64,000 nucleotides of DNA from Candidatus Zhuqueibacterota bacterium (lineage in GTDB: Bacteria > Zhuqueibacterota > Zhuqueibacteria > Residuimicrobiales > Krinioviventaceae), in NCBI GenBank assembly GCA_016928775.1, contig JAFGKD010000026.1, positions 1 through 64,000 on the forward strand, given 5' to 3'. Numbering within the stretch: the first letter of the stretch is position 1; every line of letters begins with the position of its first letter. Positions 18,315 through 27,160 of the stretch are shown here, piece after piece. A program made the position numbers and the translations under genes. The notes beneath the pieces were generated by a model, which saw only the letters and a program-made list of their open reading frames with translations, did not search any database and had not been told where the DNA came from.

Positions 18315-19580
18315 ATGCTGGATTTAAAATATATTCGAGAGAACGCAGAGCGCGTCAAACAAGCGGTCTTGCACAAGCGAGAAAATGCCGATGTCGATGC
18401 CTTGCTTGAGCTGGATGTCAAACGTCGGGAGCTTATCGGCAAGGTTGAAGGCGCTCGAGCTGAACAGAACAAAGTGACGGAAAAAATCGCCCAAATGAAA
18501 AAAGCGGGAGAAGAAGCAACATCTGTCATCGCCGAAATGCGTCAGCTCGCCGAATCGATAAAAAAGATGGAAACCGAACTCAAGACCATCGAAGAGCCCA
18601 TTTACCAGTTGCTCATTCGTATTCCAAATATTCCACACGATTCCGTGCCAGTGGGTGGCGAACAAGATAATGTTGTTTATAAAACATGGGGACAATTGCC
18701 GGAACAGGATTTCCAGCCGCTGCCGCACTATGAAATCGCTGAAAAATTGGGTATCATCGACTTTGGCCGCGCTTCGCGGATGTCCGGATCATTTTTTGTC
18801 AGCTATCGTGGCCTCGGAGCGCGCATGGAACGTGCGCTCATTAACTTTATGATCGATATGCACGTTGAGAAACACGGCTATGTCGAAGTGTTTCCGCCGT
18901 TCGTCGCCAAACGTGAGGCCATGTTCGGAACCGGTCAACTTCCCAAGCTGGAAGAGGATATGTATCGTTGCGAGCTCGATGATCTTTTTCTCATACCAAC
19001 AGCCGAAGTGCCAGTGACCAATTTGCATCGCGAAGAAATGCTGCATGGTGACGATTTGCCCATCAAATACACGGCCTATACACCCTGTTTTCGTCGCGAA
19101 GCCGGTGCGTATGGCAAAGACACACGCGGTCTTATGCGGATACATCAATTCAACAAAGTTGAAATGGTGAAATTCGTCACGCCTGAAAGTTCATGGGATG
19201 AATTGGAATCGCTGTTGTCGAATGCTGAAGATGTGCTGCAGGCGTTAGAGTTGCCCTATCGTGTACTCACATTAGCGACGGGTGATTTGAGTTTCGCTGC
19301 CGCAAAATGTTATGATATTGAAGTTTACGCCAGAGGTATAAACAAATGGCTGGAGGTTTCGTCCTGCAGTAATTACCTGGATTTTCAGGCGCGGCGGGCC
19401 AGTATTCGATTTCGCCGGGACAAAGGCGCCAAACCGGAATTTGTGCATACTTTGAATGGCTCGGGACTGGCGTTGCCGCGAACGGTGATCGCTATCCTGG
19501 AAAACTACCAAACGGATGAAGGAACTATCCATGTGCCACCTGCACTGCGCAAATATATGGGTGTGGACCTTATCAAATAG
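18315..19580 (+). CDS. serS: seryl-tRNA synthetase
   Basis: 421 residues, usual bacterial length. N-terminal tRNA-binding helical arm (MLDLKYIRENAERVKQAV to about residue 100), class II catalytic core with motif 2 PCFRREAGAYGKDTRG followed by RIHQFNKVEMVKF, and motif 3 near LNGSGLALPRTVIAILENYQ. EVSSCSNYLDFQARR is the conserved serine/ATP-site stretch. Charges tRNA-Ser (and tRNA-Sec where present) in the cytoplasm. GAGG ribosome binding site. Confidence 0.97.
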   Translation: MLDLKYIRENAERVKQAVLHKRENADVDALLELDVKRRELIGKVEGARAEQNKVTEKIAQMKKAGEEATSVIAEMRQLAESIKKMETELKTIEEPIYQLLIRIPNIPHDSVPVGGEQDNVVYKTWGQLPEQDFQPLPHYEIAEKLGIIDFGRASRMSGSFFVSYRGLGARMERALINFMIDMHVEKHGYVEVFPPFVAKREAMFGTGQLPKLEEDMYRCELDDLFLIPTAEVPVTNLHREEMLHGDDLPIKYTAYTPCFRREAGAYGKDTRGLMRIHQFNKVEMVKFVTPESSWDELESLLSNAEDVLQALELPYRVLTLATGDLSFAAAKCYDIEVYARGINKWLEVSSCSNYLDFQARRASIRFRRDKGAKPEFVHTLNGSGLALPRTVIAILENYQTDEGTIHVPPALRKYMGVDLIK

Positions 19581-19594
19581 AGTGCTCAAGCAAA

Positions 19595-20050
19595 ATGGCA
19601 ACTTTAACGATTGGAATTATCTCGGATACACATGGTGTTTTGCCAAATGAAGTCATGGATATTTTTTCTGATGTCGACCAGATAATTCATGCGGGTGATA
19701 TCGGAAATGAGGATATACTCATTGAGCTGGCAACTCTGGCACCGGTGGTCGCGGTATATGGCAATATGGATGGTTTTCGCATACGTCAAAAAACCAGGGA
19801 ACGTGTGGATTTTTCTCTCTACGGATTTGATTTTATCATCAGCCATATTCCCGGGCCTTTTACTGCGGACGATAAACCGACCATTCGTATAAATGGTCAT
19901 ACACACGAGCCAAAGATTATCGAAATGAATGGCTCCTTTTATATCAATCCTGGCTCTGCTTCAAAGCCTCCAGGAAAGGCGAAACGAAGCGTGGCAAAAC
20001 TGATACTTGTGAAAGCAGGCGAAGCCAGGGTTGATATTATTTATTTTTAA
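19595..20050 (+). CDS. YfcE/MJ0936-type metallophosphoesterase
   Basis: 151 residues, a minimal calcineurin-like phosphoesterase. Metal-binding motifs in order: ISDTHG (residues about 8-13), IIHAGDIGNE, VYGNMDGFRIR, a short ISHIPG in place of the usual HGH, and INGHTHEPKI with the closing INPGSASKPPG typical of YfcE. Likely a Mn-dependent phosphodiesterase of unknown physiological substrate. No strong ribosome binding site; sits between serS and pyrF, all in one direction. Confidence 0.88.
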   Translation: MATLTIGIISDTHGVLPNEVMDIFSDVDQIIHAGDIGNEDILIELATLAPVVAVYGNMDGFRIRQKTRERVDFSLYGFDFIISHIPGPFTADDKPTIRINGHTHEPKIIEMNGSFYINPGSASKPPGKAKRSVAKLILVKAGEARVDIIYF

Positions 20051-20086
20051 CGATCTGTATCTTTAAAAAATTGAATTGGGATCAAT

Positions 20087-20902
20087 ATGAATTTCCGCGA
20101 ACGCGTGGACGAGATCATCCGGAGGAAAAATTCGCTGCTTTGTGTTGGCCTGGATTCGGATATTGGAAAAATGCCGGAGATCATTCGAAGTTCGGAGAAT
20201 CCACTGTACACATTCAACAAAACGATTATTGACGCGACCATAGATTTTGCCGCTGCATTCAAAGTCAATCTGGCTTTTTACGAAGTCTATGGCGAATTGG
20301 GCTGGCGCGCCCTCAAGGATACTTTTAATTATTTGCCCGATAGCGTCATAAGAATTGCCGACGCAAAACGTGGCGATATCGGCAATACAGCTCGTATGTA
20401 TGCCAGGGCTCTGTTTGATGGCCTGGGTGCCGACGCGGTTACCGTTAATCCATACATGGGATTTGACGCAGCAGAGCCCTTTTTACAGGACGAAGAAAAA
20501 GGCACATTTTTTCTCTGCCTGACGTCCAATCCCGGCGCAAAAGATTTTCAACATTTCTCAAATGGGACGAAATGTCTGTATGAAAGAATAGCAGAAACAG
20601 TAAAAAAATGGAATGTGCGTGCTAATTGTGGCCTGGTTGTTGGTGCAACACGTCCTAATGAATTAGCAACGATACGAAACATCGCCCCGGACGTGCCGTT
20701 TCTTATTCCGGGCATTGGTGCGCAAGGTGGTGATCTGGTTGCGTCAGTACAAAGCGGCACGGATTCACAAGGATCTTTGGCATTGTTCAATTCCAGTCGC
20801 GCGATTATTTACGCATCACAGGATGATGTCTTTGCCGCCGCGCGAGACGCTGCCAGGCAAACGCGGCAACAATTAAACCAAGCACGTCAAGATAACTGTT
20901 AA
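20087..20902 (+). CDS. pyrF: orotidine 5'-phosphate decarboxylase (type 2)
   Basis: 271 residues. LLCVGLDSDIGKMP at the N-terminus, AFKVNLAFYEVYG, then the catalytic motif IADAKRGDIGNTARMYA (Asp-x-Lys), and LVVGATRPNEL and FLIPGIGAQGGDL in the C-terminal half. Length and the DAKRGDIGNT form place it in the longer, type 2 family found in mycobacteria, myxobacteria and FCB bacteria. Converts OMP to UMP in pyrimidine synthesis. Only four bases separate it from pyrE. Confidence 0.94.
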   Translation: MNFRERVDEIIRRKNSLLCVGLDSDIGKMPEIIRSSENPLYTFNKTIIDATIDFAAAFKVNLAFYEVYGELGWRALKDTFNYLPDSVIRIADAKRGDIGNTARMYARALFDGLGADAVTVNPYMGFDAAEPFLQDEEKGTFFLCLTSNPGAKDFQHFSNGTKCLYERIAETVKKWNVRANCGLVVGATRPNELATIRNIAPDVPFLIPGIGAQGGDLVASVQSGTDSQGSLALFNSSRAIIYASQDDVFAAARDAARQTRQQLNQARQDNC

Positions 20903-20906
20903 CTGG

Positions 20907-21494
20907 ATGGATCGATGTATGACAAAGGATAAAGCACTTGAAATTTTTGAATCGACCGGCGCTTTGCTTAACGGACATTTTGAGTTAAGCTCTGGTCTGC
21001 ACAGCCCGCAATATTTTCAATGCGCCCGTGTGTTGCAATATCCGAAATATGCCGAGCTCTTTTGCAAAGAAATAGTCAAAAATGTCAAAGATGAAAGAAT
21101 CGATTGCGTGATTTCACCTGCCATCGGCGGGGTGATTGTTGGGCAGGAATGTGCGCGTTTGTTGGGTTGTCGCGCTATTTATGCTGAACGCGAGAGTGGT
21201 GTGATGACACTTCGTCGAGGATTTGACATCAAGCATGATGAACGGGTTTTTGTGGTTGAAGATGTGGTCACGACCGGCGGTTCAGTCAAAGAGGTGCTGC
21301 AATTGGTCAAGGGGGTGGGAGCCGAGGTCGTCGGCGTAGGTTATATCGTTGATCGCAGCAACGGCAAGCGGCTTTTTGAGGAGCCATCGTACGCTGTGTT
21401 TCAAATGGATGTCGTCACGTATAAACCCGAAAAATGTCCATTCTGCAAAGAGAATGCAAGGGCTGTGAAACCGGGCAGCCGCAACATCAACTAG
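20907..21494 (+). CDS. pyrE: orotate phosphoribosyltransferase
   Basis: 195 residues from ATG 20907, or 191 from ATG 20919. GHFELSSGLHSPQYFQCARV is the orotate-binding region, CVISPAIGGVIVGQE the next loop, and VFVVEDVVTTGGSVKEVL the PRPP-binding motif. Makes OMP from orotate and PRPP, the step before pyrF. The C-terminus carries two cysteines (EKCPFCKE) common in archaeal-type and FCB PyrE proteins. Reverse-pathway gene order pyrF-pyrE, presumably one transcript. Confidence 0.95.
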   Translation: MDRCMTKDKALEIFESTGALLNGHFELSSGLHSPQYFQCARVLQYPKYAELFCKEIVKNVKDERIDCVISPAIGGVIVGQECARLLGCRAIYAERESGVMTLRRGFDIKHDERVFVVEDVVTTGGSVKEVLQLVKGVGAEVVGVGYIVDRSNGKRLFEEPSYAVFQMDVVTYKPEKCPFCKENARAVKPGSRNIN

Positions 21495-21506
21495 ACCGCA
21501 TTAAAT

Positions 21507-22454
21507 ATGCTCATAACGCAACTAATACTCCTGCTCGGTGGACTGTTCATATTATGGGGTGGGGCCGAGCTTCTCGTCAAAGGGTCCGCAAACCTGGCCA
21601 TTGGCATGGGCGTCCGTCCACTTATCGTCGGTTTGACGATCGTCGCAATGGGGACTTCTTCGCCAGAATTGGCGGTGTCTCTTTTAGCCGCCCTGCGTGA
21701 TACGAAAGATTTGTCACTTGCAAATATTATAGGCAGCAATATCGCCAACATCGGTTTGGTCATCAGTATCTGTGCGATGATACGACCTTTGACCATCGCA
21801 CGGTCGATGTTTCGTTACGAGGTGCCTATTTTGCTGCTTGGAACACTCACCTTTAGTGTGATGAGCTGGGATGGTCTCATCAGCAAAATGGATGGTCTTT
21901 TTCTTCTCCTTGGCTTTGTCGCCTTTTTATTCTTTATGATACGGGCGTCGAAAAAAGATCGAAGTCAAGCCAAGTCAAATCAGGATTTTGTTGACATCGC
22001 CCACAATCCCAGGGCTATTCTTAAGCAATTTTTATATATTCTACTCGGCCTGGTTGGACTCGTCGCCGGATCTTTCTCCATTGTTCATTCAGCAGAATAT
22101 ATCGCTGAATATTTCCACGTCAGTCAATTCATTATTGGCGTCTCTATTGTTGCTGTTGGAACATCATTGCCGGAGTTAGCAATTTCAGCGGTTGGGGCTG
22201 CCCGTGGTCGAGTGGATATTGCTGTTGGTAACGCTATTGGTAGCAATATTTTTAACACGCTCTTTGTCATCGCGTTTGTCTCTACAATAACACCTATTCC
22301 CGTTGCGCGATCGTTGTTTTACGTGCATTACCCTTTTATGATTGGTTTTACACTCGTGAGTATACCCATGTTATGGTCGCGCTTTCGACTCAGTCGCGCG
22401 GAGGGGATTATTTTGTTTATCATCTATCTGATATTTTTAGGATTTATATTTTAG
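21507..22454 (+). CDS. calcium/sodium antiporter (CaCA family, YrbG-like)
   Basis: 315 residues with about ten membrane segments in two inverted halves. Each half has an alpha-repeat: VGLTIVAMGTSSPELAVSL with NIIGSNIANIG in the first, and VGVSIVAVGTSLPELAISA with AIGSNIFNT in the second. This is the cation-binding core of K-independent Na/Ca exchangers. Starts 12 bases after pyrE; the link is positional only. Confidence 0.92.
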   Translation: MLITQLILLLGGLFILWGGAELLVKGSANLAIGMGVRPLIVGLTIVAMGTSSPELAVSLLAALRDTKDLSLANIIGSNIANIGLVISICAMIRPLTIARSMFRYEVPILLLGTLTFSVMSWDGLISKMDGLFLLLGFVAFLFFMIRASKKDRSQAKSNQDFVDIAHNPRAILKQFLYILLGLVGLVAGSFSIVHSAEYIAEYFHVSQFIIGVSIVAVGTSLPELAISAVGAARGRVDIAVGNAIGSNIFNTLFVIAFVSTITPIPVARSLFYVHYPFMIGFTLVSIPMLWSRFRLSRAEGIILFIIYLIFLGFIF

Positions 22455-22463
22455 GCGGCACAG

Positions 22464-22497
22464 AAAAAAACTGAGCCAAAAATGAGAGTTTTTGCTC
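22464..22497 (-). terminator. Rho-independent terminator after the PorD-like gene
   Basis: Between the two convergent genes. Arms GAGCcAAAAA (22473-22482) and TTTTTGCTC (22489-22497) form a hairpin with one bulged base and a six-base loop; on the minus strand it is followed by a run of seven U (A run at 22464-22470 on the plus strand). Confidence 0.6.
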
Positions 22498-22529
22498 GGA
22501 ATAGACCACTGTTTTATATGATGTCGCTG

Positions 22530-23393
22530 TTAACGTTCGATAATATCGCGATAAATTCTTTCGTGATCGGGGTCCAACACTAACATCTGTCGCAAGGGTT
22601 CCTTGTTAAGCGCTCTTCGGTATATTTCAACAATTTCTTGATAGTGAGCATTGATGAATCCTTTGGTATATTCGTTATCCGGGTCTTTTGCGACAATTCT
22701 GTCTAACATTTTGATGGCAGTGGCGCAGTGCTTGCGCGCCCGCTCGTTATCTTCGCCGATGTATGAGAGGCCATAAAAATAATAGTCAACCATTTCGCGA
22801 AATGGACGATGAATATCGCTGAGAAAATAATTGACCAGATCGAGACGTCTATCCCAGCCCTCAATGAAGCGACCGAGACCGAACTTGCTTTGCTCGGCGA
22901 TGTTGCGTGCTTTTTCATAATATGGCGTGCCGGCTAATGTGCCCCATTTGTCGAATTCGCCGCCAAGAATCATATTGACGTAAAAGGCGAGAACGCTGGT
23001 GAATGAATCGAAATTATTTTCTTCGTAGAGAATGGGATCGCCACTTTGGTAGGCAAAACGCCATCGTAAATCAGAGAACTGGATGTCGTAGCTATTGCTG
23101 ATAATGATCGTTCCCTTGTATCGTTCCTCAGCACCAGAGCTCATATCCTCAAGACGCAGTGTGACATTTAAATAAACCGGTGTATTCCAGGGATCATTAC
23201 ACCAGGGCGAACCATCAAGGAATTGACGAACTCGATCGACAAAGTCCATTAATTTATCCTGTTTCTCTTGCGGCAACGTTTGCAGGTCGGTGATGACTTC
23301 AGACTCTATTCGCTGTGACCATGCAGGTGCAATAAAGAGGATAAAAAGTGCCCATATCAGCCATTGAAAAGCGTTATGGAGCCGATAAAGCAT
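22530..23393 (-). CDS. DUF4835 / PorD-like type IX secretion protein
   Basis: 287 residues with a signal peptide (cleavage near PAWSQR). Recognised by the DUF4835 pattern: a Gly-Thr-Ile strand (KGTIIISNSYDIQFSDLRW), the central DSFTSVLAFYVNMILGGEFD, then WGTLAGTPYYEKARNIAEQS and RPFREMVDYYFYGL, with a C-terminal helical part. In Bacteroidota this family is PorD, a periplasmic or outer-membrane-associated factor needed for type IX secretion. Start set at ATG 23393, seven bases after GGAG; the reading from 23420 lacks such a site. Divergent from the PorV/Q-like gene across only 78 bases. Confidence 0.72.
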   Translation of the reverse strand: MLYRLHNAFQWLIWALFILFIAPAWSQRIESEVITDLQTLPQEKQDKLMDFVDRVRQFLDGSPWCNDPWNTPVYLNVTLRLEDMSSGAEERYKGTIIISNSYDIQFSDLRWRFAYQSGDPILYEENNFDSFTSVLAFYVNMILGGEFDKWGTLAGTPYYEKARNIAEQSKFGLGRFIEGWDRRLDLVNYFLSDIHRPFREMVDYYFYGLSYIGEDNERARKHCATAIKMLDRIVAKDPDNEYTKGFINAHYQEIVEIYRRALNKEPLRQMLVLDPDHERIYRDIIER

Positions 23394-23471
23394 AGTGTTC
23401 TCCATTTTAGACAGATTCATGAAAACAATTTTAATATCTCGGTTTTACAGCAATTTGTCAAGCTAATAAAT

Positions 23472-24302
23472 ATGTCTACTAAACGTCTTTTTGGACTCTT
23501 TCGTTCCGGTTTTTTCGCTTTTTTACTGTGCGGACACTCTTTGTTTGCAAGTTTTGAGGATGTGGTCTCGGGAGCTCGAGTGGCCGCGATGGCCAATGCC
23601 GGCGTCGCGCAGAATTTTGGCGCTGAATCCATCGAGATAAATCCGGCGGGTATTTCTTGTGCCCCGGATGATTTTGATATGATTATGTTTTATACAAAAC
23701 CCTTTGGACTTGATGAGCTGAGTATCGCCAATGTCGCGGTGCGCTACTCCCGGTCGCCGTTGAGCGGTGCCGGGAGCGTGCGATTTTATGGTTGCGACCG
23801 CTACCACGAATCGTTGATCTCCGCCGCACTTTCGTTCGAGCTCACCTCGAATCTGACAATCGGTTGTGCGGCTCGATATGGACTTCTTGCTATCCATCGT
23901 TACGGCCAAACAAGTGTCTTCCTTTTCGATTGCGGTGCGATCTGCACAGTGGCGAAAAGTCTAAAATGGGGCTTTTCCGCAAAAAATGTCAATTTCGCGA
24001 CAATCGGTGTAAATAAAGAGCCACTTGCACGCAGTTTGACGACCGGATTGAGCACATCGCCACACAAAAAAGTTGTGCTCAATATAGATATGCACAAAGA
24101 AACACGATTTCCTTTGGATATTCGCTGCGCTGTCGGCTATGAACCACTACCCCGGTTCGTGCTGCGCGCAGGAGTGGGCAACGAACCGGTCAGATTTTGT
24201 GCAGGCTTTTCAATTACCTGGGCCATTTTTCGAATTGATTACGCCTTCTCAAGCCACGCCGAACTTGGCGGAACCCATATGTTCTCAATTGGAATATTTT
24301 GA
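23472..24302 (+). CDS. PorV/PorQ-like outer-membrane beta-barrel protein
   Basis: 276 residues from ATG 23472. Signal peptide ending near SLFASFE, then SGARVAAMANAGVAQNFGAE and IEINPAGI, the N-terminal pattern of the PorV/PorQ branch of the FadL-like barrels (proteins that start with 'aRa.aMGgAgvA...d..a...NPAgl'). The rest alternates short amphipathic strands, ending in a C-terminal Phe (FSIGIF) as outer-membrane barrels do. PorV shuttles and PorQ helps type IX cargo; which of the two this resembles cannot be decided. Its stop overlaps the next start (TGATG). Confidence 0.7.
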   Translation: MSTKRLFGLFRSGFFAFLLCGHSLFASFEDVVSGARVAAMANAGVAQNFGAESIEINPAGISCAPDDFDMIMFYTKPFGLDELSIANVAVRYSRSPLSGAGSVRFYGCDRYHESLISAALSFELTSNLTIGCAARYGLLAIHRYGQTSVFLFDCGAICTVAKSLKWGFSAKNVNFATIGVNKEPLARSLTTGLSTSPHKKVVLNIDMHKETRFPLDIRCAVGYEPLPRFVLRAGVGNEPVRFCAGFSITWAIFRIDYAFSSHAELGGTHMFSIGIF

Positions 24303-26266
24303 TGTGCCGTCGATTGATGAATAGTATACTTTTGATCGATGTTCTCTTGTGCAGTTTGACAAATGGACATGACATCGATGTCGAGAAATTGCTTGATGGT
24401 GAATATGAAAGTCAAGACCAATCGGCACTCGTCGAATATCTGGAATCTTTGCTCGAAAATCCAATAAATGTTAATGAAGCGTCTGCCAGGGAATTATCGA
24501 CTCTTCCCTGGCTGTCTTCAACGGTCGCCATTCGGATTGTTCACTATCGATATAAAAAAGGGGCATTCAATTCCGTCGATGATGTGAAAAAGGTGCGAGG
24601 TGTGACAAAGGTATTTCAAGAGATTCGTCCCTTTTTAACGGTCGGAAAACGTCGCCTGTCGTACCATATGAGCGGACGACATCGAATTGTTTTTCGCGCT
24701 GAAGACTCAAAAGCCTTTCAACAGAATATTTACCTCGGCTCAAAAGAAAAGATGCTCAATAGTGTAAAGGGTATGATATCGAATCATGTCCAATTTGGCC
24801 TGTTGAGTGAAAAAGACGCCGGAGAGCAATTTTTGGATGATCTGCGAACGGGTCACCTTTTAATTGATGTTCCCTTTTTGCCAACCAGAATATGTATTGG
24901 CCACTTTAGCGCAGGATTTGGGCGGGGACTTGTTTTTGGCGGTCCTTACAGGATGAACGGGGGGAGTGACGTTCTGAGCCCGGCAAAACAGACAGGTCGT
25001 GGAATAGTGCCGTATCTCACCGTTACCGAGAACAAAGCATTTTGGGGTGTCGCATTGTCCAGCCGGCAAAAGTTGTTTGAATTGCATGCCTTCACAAGCA
25101 CACAAAAAAGAAACGCACGAATAGAGAACGGCCTTGTGTTCTCGCTGCCACAATCTGGTTTGCATCGAACAATCAACGAACTCGAAACATATCGCCAGCT
25201 TGATGAAAATGTGCGCGGATTTTCTCTGGAAATGAATGTGAATCGAGGCGGACGAATCGGTGGCGCCCTGCAAACTTGTTTTTACAAATATCCATTTTCA
25301 AAAAAAGGAGGCCCGGATCAGTATGATTTTTATGGATCCTCCAATCGTGTTTTGGGAGTATATTTCGACCAAACTGTCGCTTCAATGAACATTTTTGCTG
25401 AAATTGCCCAATCCGAATCACGCGGTCGCGCTCTCATTATCGGGTTGTGCTATGATTGGGCAACATTTGATTTCGTATCGTTTTATCGATGGTATGAAAA
25501 GAACTTTCAAAATTTTTACGCCCAGGGATTTGGCAAAAGTGCGACGACGAGTAATGAAAGCGGTTTTTATTTCGGTCTGCGATATCAGGTGTGCGACGGC
25601 ACAACCGTGTTAATTTCTTTTGACCAGTACAAATCAATGTGGCCGCAGCGCTTTGATCCTATGCCAGGATCCGGATGTGACGCTCTTTGTTATCTGGAGT
25701 GCAGATTCTCGTCTCAACTCTGCGTTTCCGTGCGATATCGGACGACAACAAAATACACAGGAGAAACAGAGGCTGATCAATACGGCAATCTGTTTCGAGA
25801 AATACATCGGCCTTCAAAATCAAATCTCCGTTTACAGATGGATTACAAAGCAACAAAAAAAATTCAGTCAAGATCAAGATTGGAATTATCCCTTTACAGC
25901 GAGCATGAATGCATGTTGAATAGGCAACAAAAAGCCGGGATTTTACTCTATCAGGATTTTCGTTGGCAATTTCACCGTTTATGCCGTGTGCAAACTCGAT
26001 GGACATTCTTTGACGCTCCTGCATATGATGTGCGGCTGTATCAATACGAAAATGATGTGCCGGGCGTGATGCGCATAAAGATGCTGAATGGGCGAGGGGC
26101 ACGATGGTATATTGTGGCGAGCCTTCAGCTTGCGCAGCATCTGCAAGTCCATGTCAAATACGAAAACATTTATATTGACGACGATACATCGATTGGATCT
26201 GGAAACGATCGCATAGACAGCGCCTATGAGAATGTCTACTCATGTCAGCTCGACTGGCATTTTTAG
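24302..26266 (+). CDS. helix-hairpin-helix protein with predicted outer-membrane barrel
   Basis: 654 residues. A short hydrophobic N-terminus (signal-like), an acidic linker, then a ComEA-type helix-hairpin-helix at about residues 58-110: PINVNEASARELSTLPWLSS, AIRIVHYRYKKGAFNSVDDV. The remaining 500 residues are rich in alternating aromatic/polar strands (for example FGRGLVFGGPYRMNGG, YNLFREIHR-like turns) and end QLDWHF with C-terminal Phe, as in barrels. Such HhH-plus-barrel proteins occur in Bacteroidota/Chlorobi without assigned role. Translationally coupled to the PorV/Q-like gene by TGATG. A link to DNA uptake or to secretion is possible but unproven. Confidence 0.65.
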   Translation: MCRRLMNSILLIDVLLCSLTNGHDIDVEKLLDGEYESQDQSALVEYLESLLENPINVNEASARELSTLPWLSSTVAIRIVHYRYKKGAFNSVDDVKKVRGVTKVFQEIRPFLTVGKRRLSYHMSGRHRIVFRAEDSKAFQQNIYLGSKEKMLNSVKGMISNHVQFGLLSEKDAGEQFLDDLRTGHLLIDVPFLPTRICIGHFSAGFGRGLVFGGPYRMNGGSDVLSPAKQTGRGIVPYLTVTENKAFWGVALSSRQKLFELHAFTSTQKRNARIENGLVFSLPQSGLHRTINELETYRQLDENVRGFSLEMNVNRGGRIGGALQTCFYKYPFSKKGGPDQYDFYGSSNRVLGVYFDQTVASMNIFAEIAQSESRGRALIIGLCYDWATFDFVSFYRWYEKNFQNFYAQGFGKSATTSNESGFYFGLRYQVCDGTTVLISFDQYKSMWPQRFDPMPGSGCDALCYLECRFSSQLCVSVRYRTTTKYTGETEADQYGNLFREIHRPSKSNLRLQMDYKATKKIQSRSRLELSLYSEHECMLNRQQKAGILLYQDFRWQFHRLCRVQTRWTFFDAPAYDVRLYQYENDVPGVMRIKMLNGRGARWYIVASLQLAQHLQVHVKYENIYIDDDTSIGSGNDRIDSAYENVYSCQLDWHF

Positions 26267-26488
26267 CACGATGCTATTATCCTTCACTATTCAGTAGCTG
26301 CAAAAAAATGATATGTGCCAAGACAGTCGCGCGATACTGCTCACTGACTCGTTGTTCTGATTTGAAACGAACAACATTTTATAAGCAATAATCATTTCCG
26401 AGGTTTTATCATGCGTTGCAGAATGCTGTTGAATTATTGGCAAGTGTTGATTATATTCAACAACAAATTTAAAAGATAATTTTTGCAA

Positions 26489-27055
26489 ATGAAAACAAGC
26501 TTTTTACACAAATATATGCAAGCAATTCAGCTTTTTTTATTCAGGTCTTCCTCGCAATATAAGAAGCGAAACTCTCCTTTTGACATATCTCGCAGGCTCG
26601 ACCAAGTCTCAAAGGTTATTTTATGTCTGCCGGATGATTCATACGAGGCGGAAAGGGCATTGACCGCGGTGCGACGAATAAAAGATATTTTTTTACACTG
26701 GGATATCACCATCTTTTCGGCGCACAACAAATTGCCGTCAGATCGAGACAATGCCGATTATGCGGTTGTGACCTATACAGAAGACGATATATCCAGGCTA
26801 AACATGCCCAAAAAGGAACTGTTACAGCGCCTGAACGGATCGTATGACCTGGCCATGGATTTGAGCATTCCGTTTCATTTTATCAACACTGTCATAACCT
26901 GGACACAGGGCGAGCAACTGCGAATTGGTTTTTTTCATCCCCGTCGAGAAAAATTATACAATTTTATGCTTCGCCGAAATATCGACGCGACTCTCGATGC
27001 TTCTTACCAATCATTGGTGAACTATCTTCACTCTTTTAAGAAGAGGGGGGCGTGA
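26489..27055 (+). CDS. hypothetical protein, GT9-like N-terminal half
   Basis: 188 residues from ATG 26489. VSKVILCLPDDSYEAERALT followed by IKDIFLHWDITIFSAHN resembles the first beta-alpha-beta unit of family 9 glycosyltransferases, and DLAMDLSIPFHFINTVITWT continues it, but the donor-binding C-terminal domain is absent and the protein ends after a possible helical tail. No catalytic motif seen. It may be a regulatory or vestigial relative. The 222 bp before it (26267-26488) hold no gene that I can support. Confidence 0.5.
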   Translation: MKTSFLHKYMQAIQLFLFRSSSQYKKRNSPFDISRRLDQVSKVILCLPDDSYEAERALTAVRRIKDIFLHWDITIFSAHNKLPSDRDNADYAVVTYTEDDISRLNMPKKELLQRLNGSYDLAMDLSIPFHFINTVITWTQGEQLRIGFFHPRREKLYNFMLRRNIDATLDASYQSLVNYLHSFKKRGA

Positions 27056-27087
27056 CTTGAGTTGTGATCTGTTTTTTGATATCATCG

Positions 27088-27115
27088 TTGTATTTTTCGA
27101 AAATATTGTTAAATT
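27088..27115 (+). promoter_or_regulatory. possible promoter of aspS
   Basis: TTGTAT (27088-27093), 16-base spacer, TAAATT (27110-27115), 45 bases before the aspS start. Moderate match in an AT-rich gap, so it may be chance. Confidence 0.3.
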
Positions 27116-27160
27116 TACCGACTATGCGAAACAATGGACAATAGCAGGTTTTGAGTCTTT

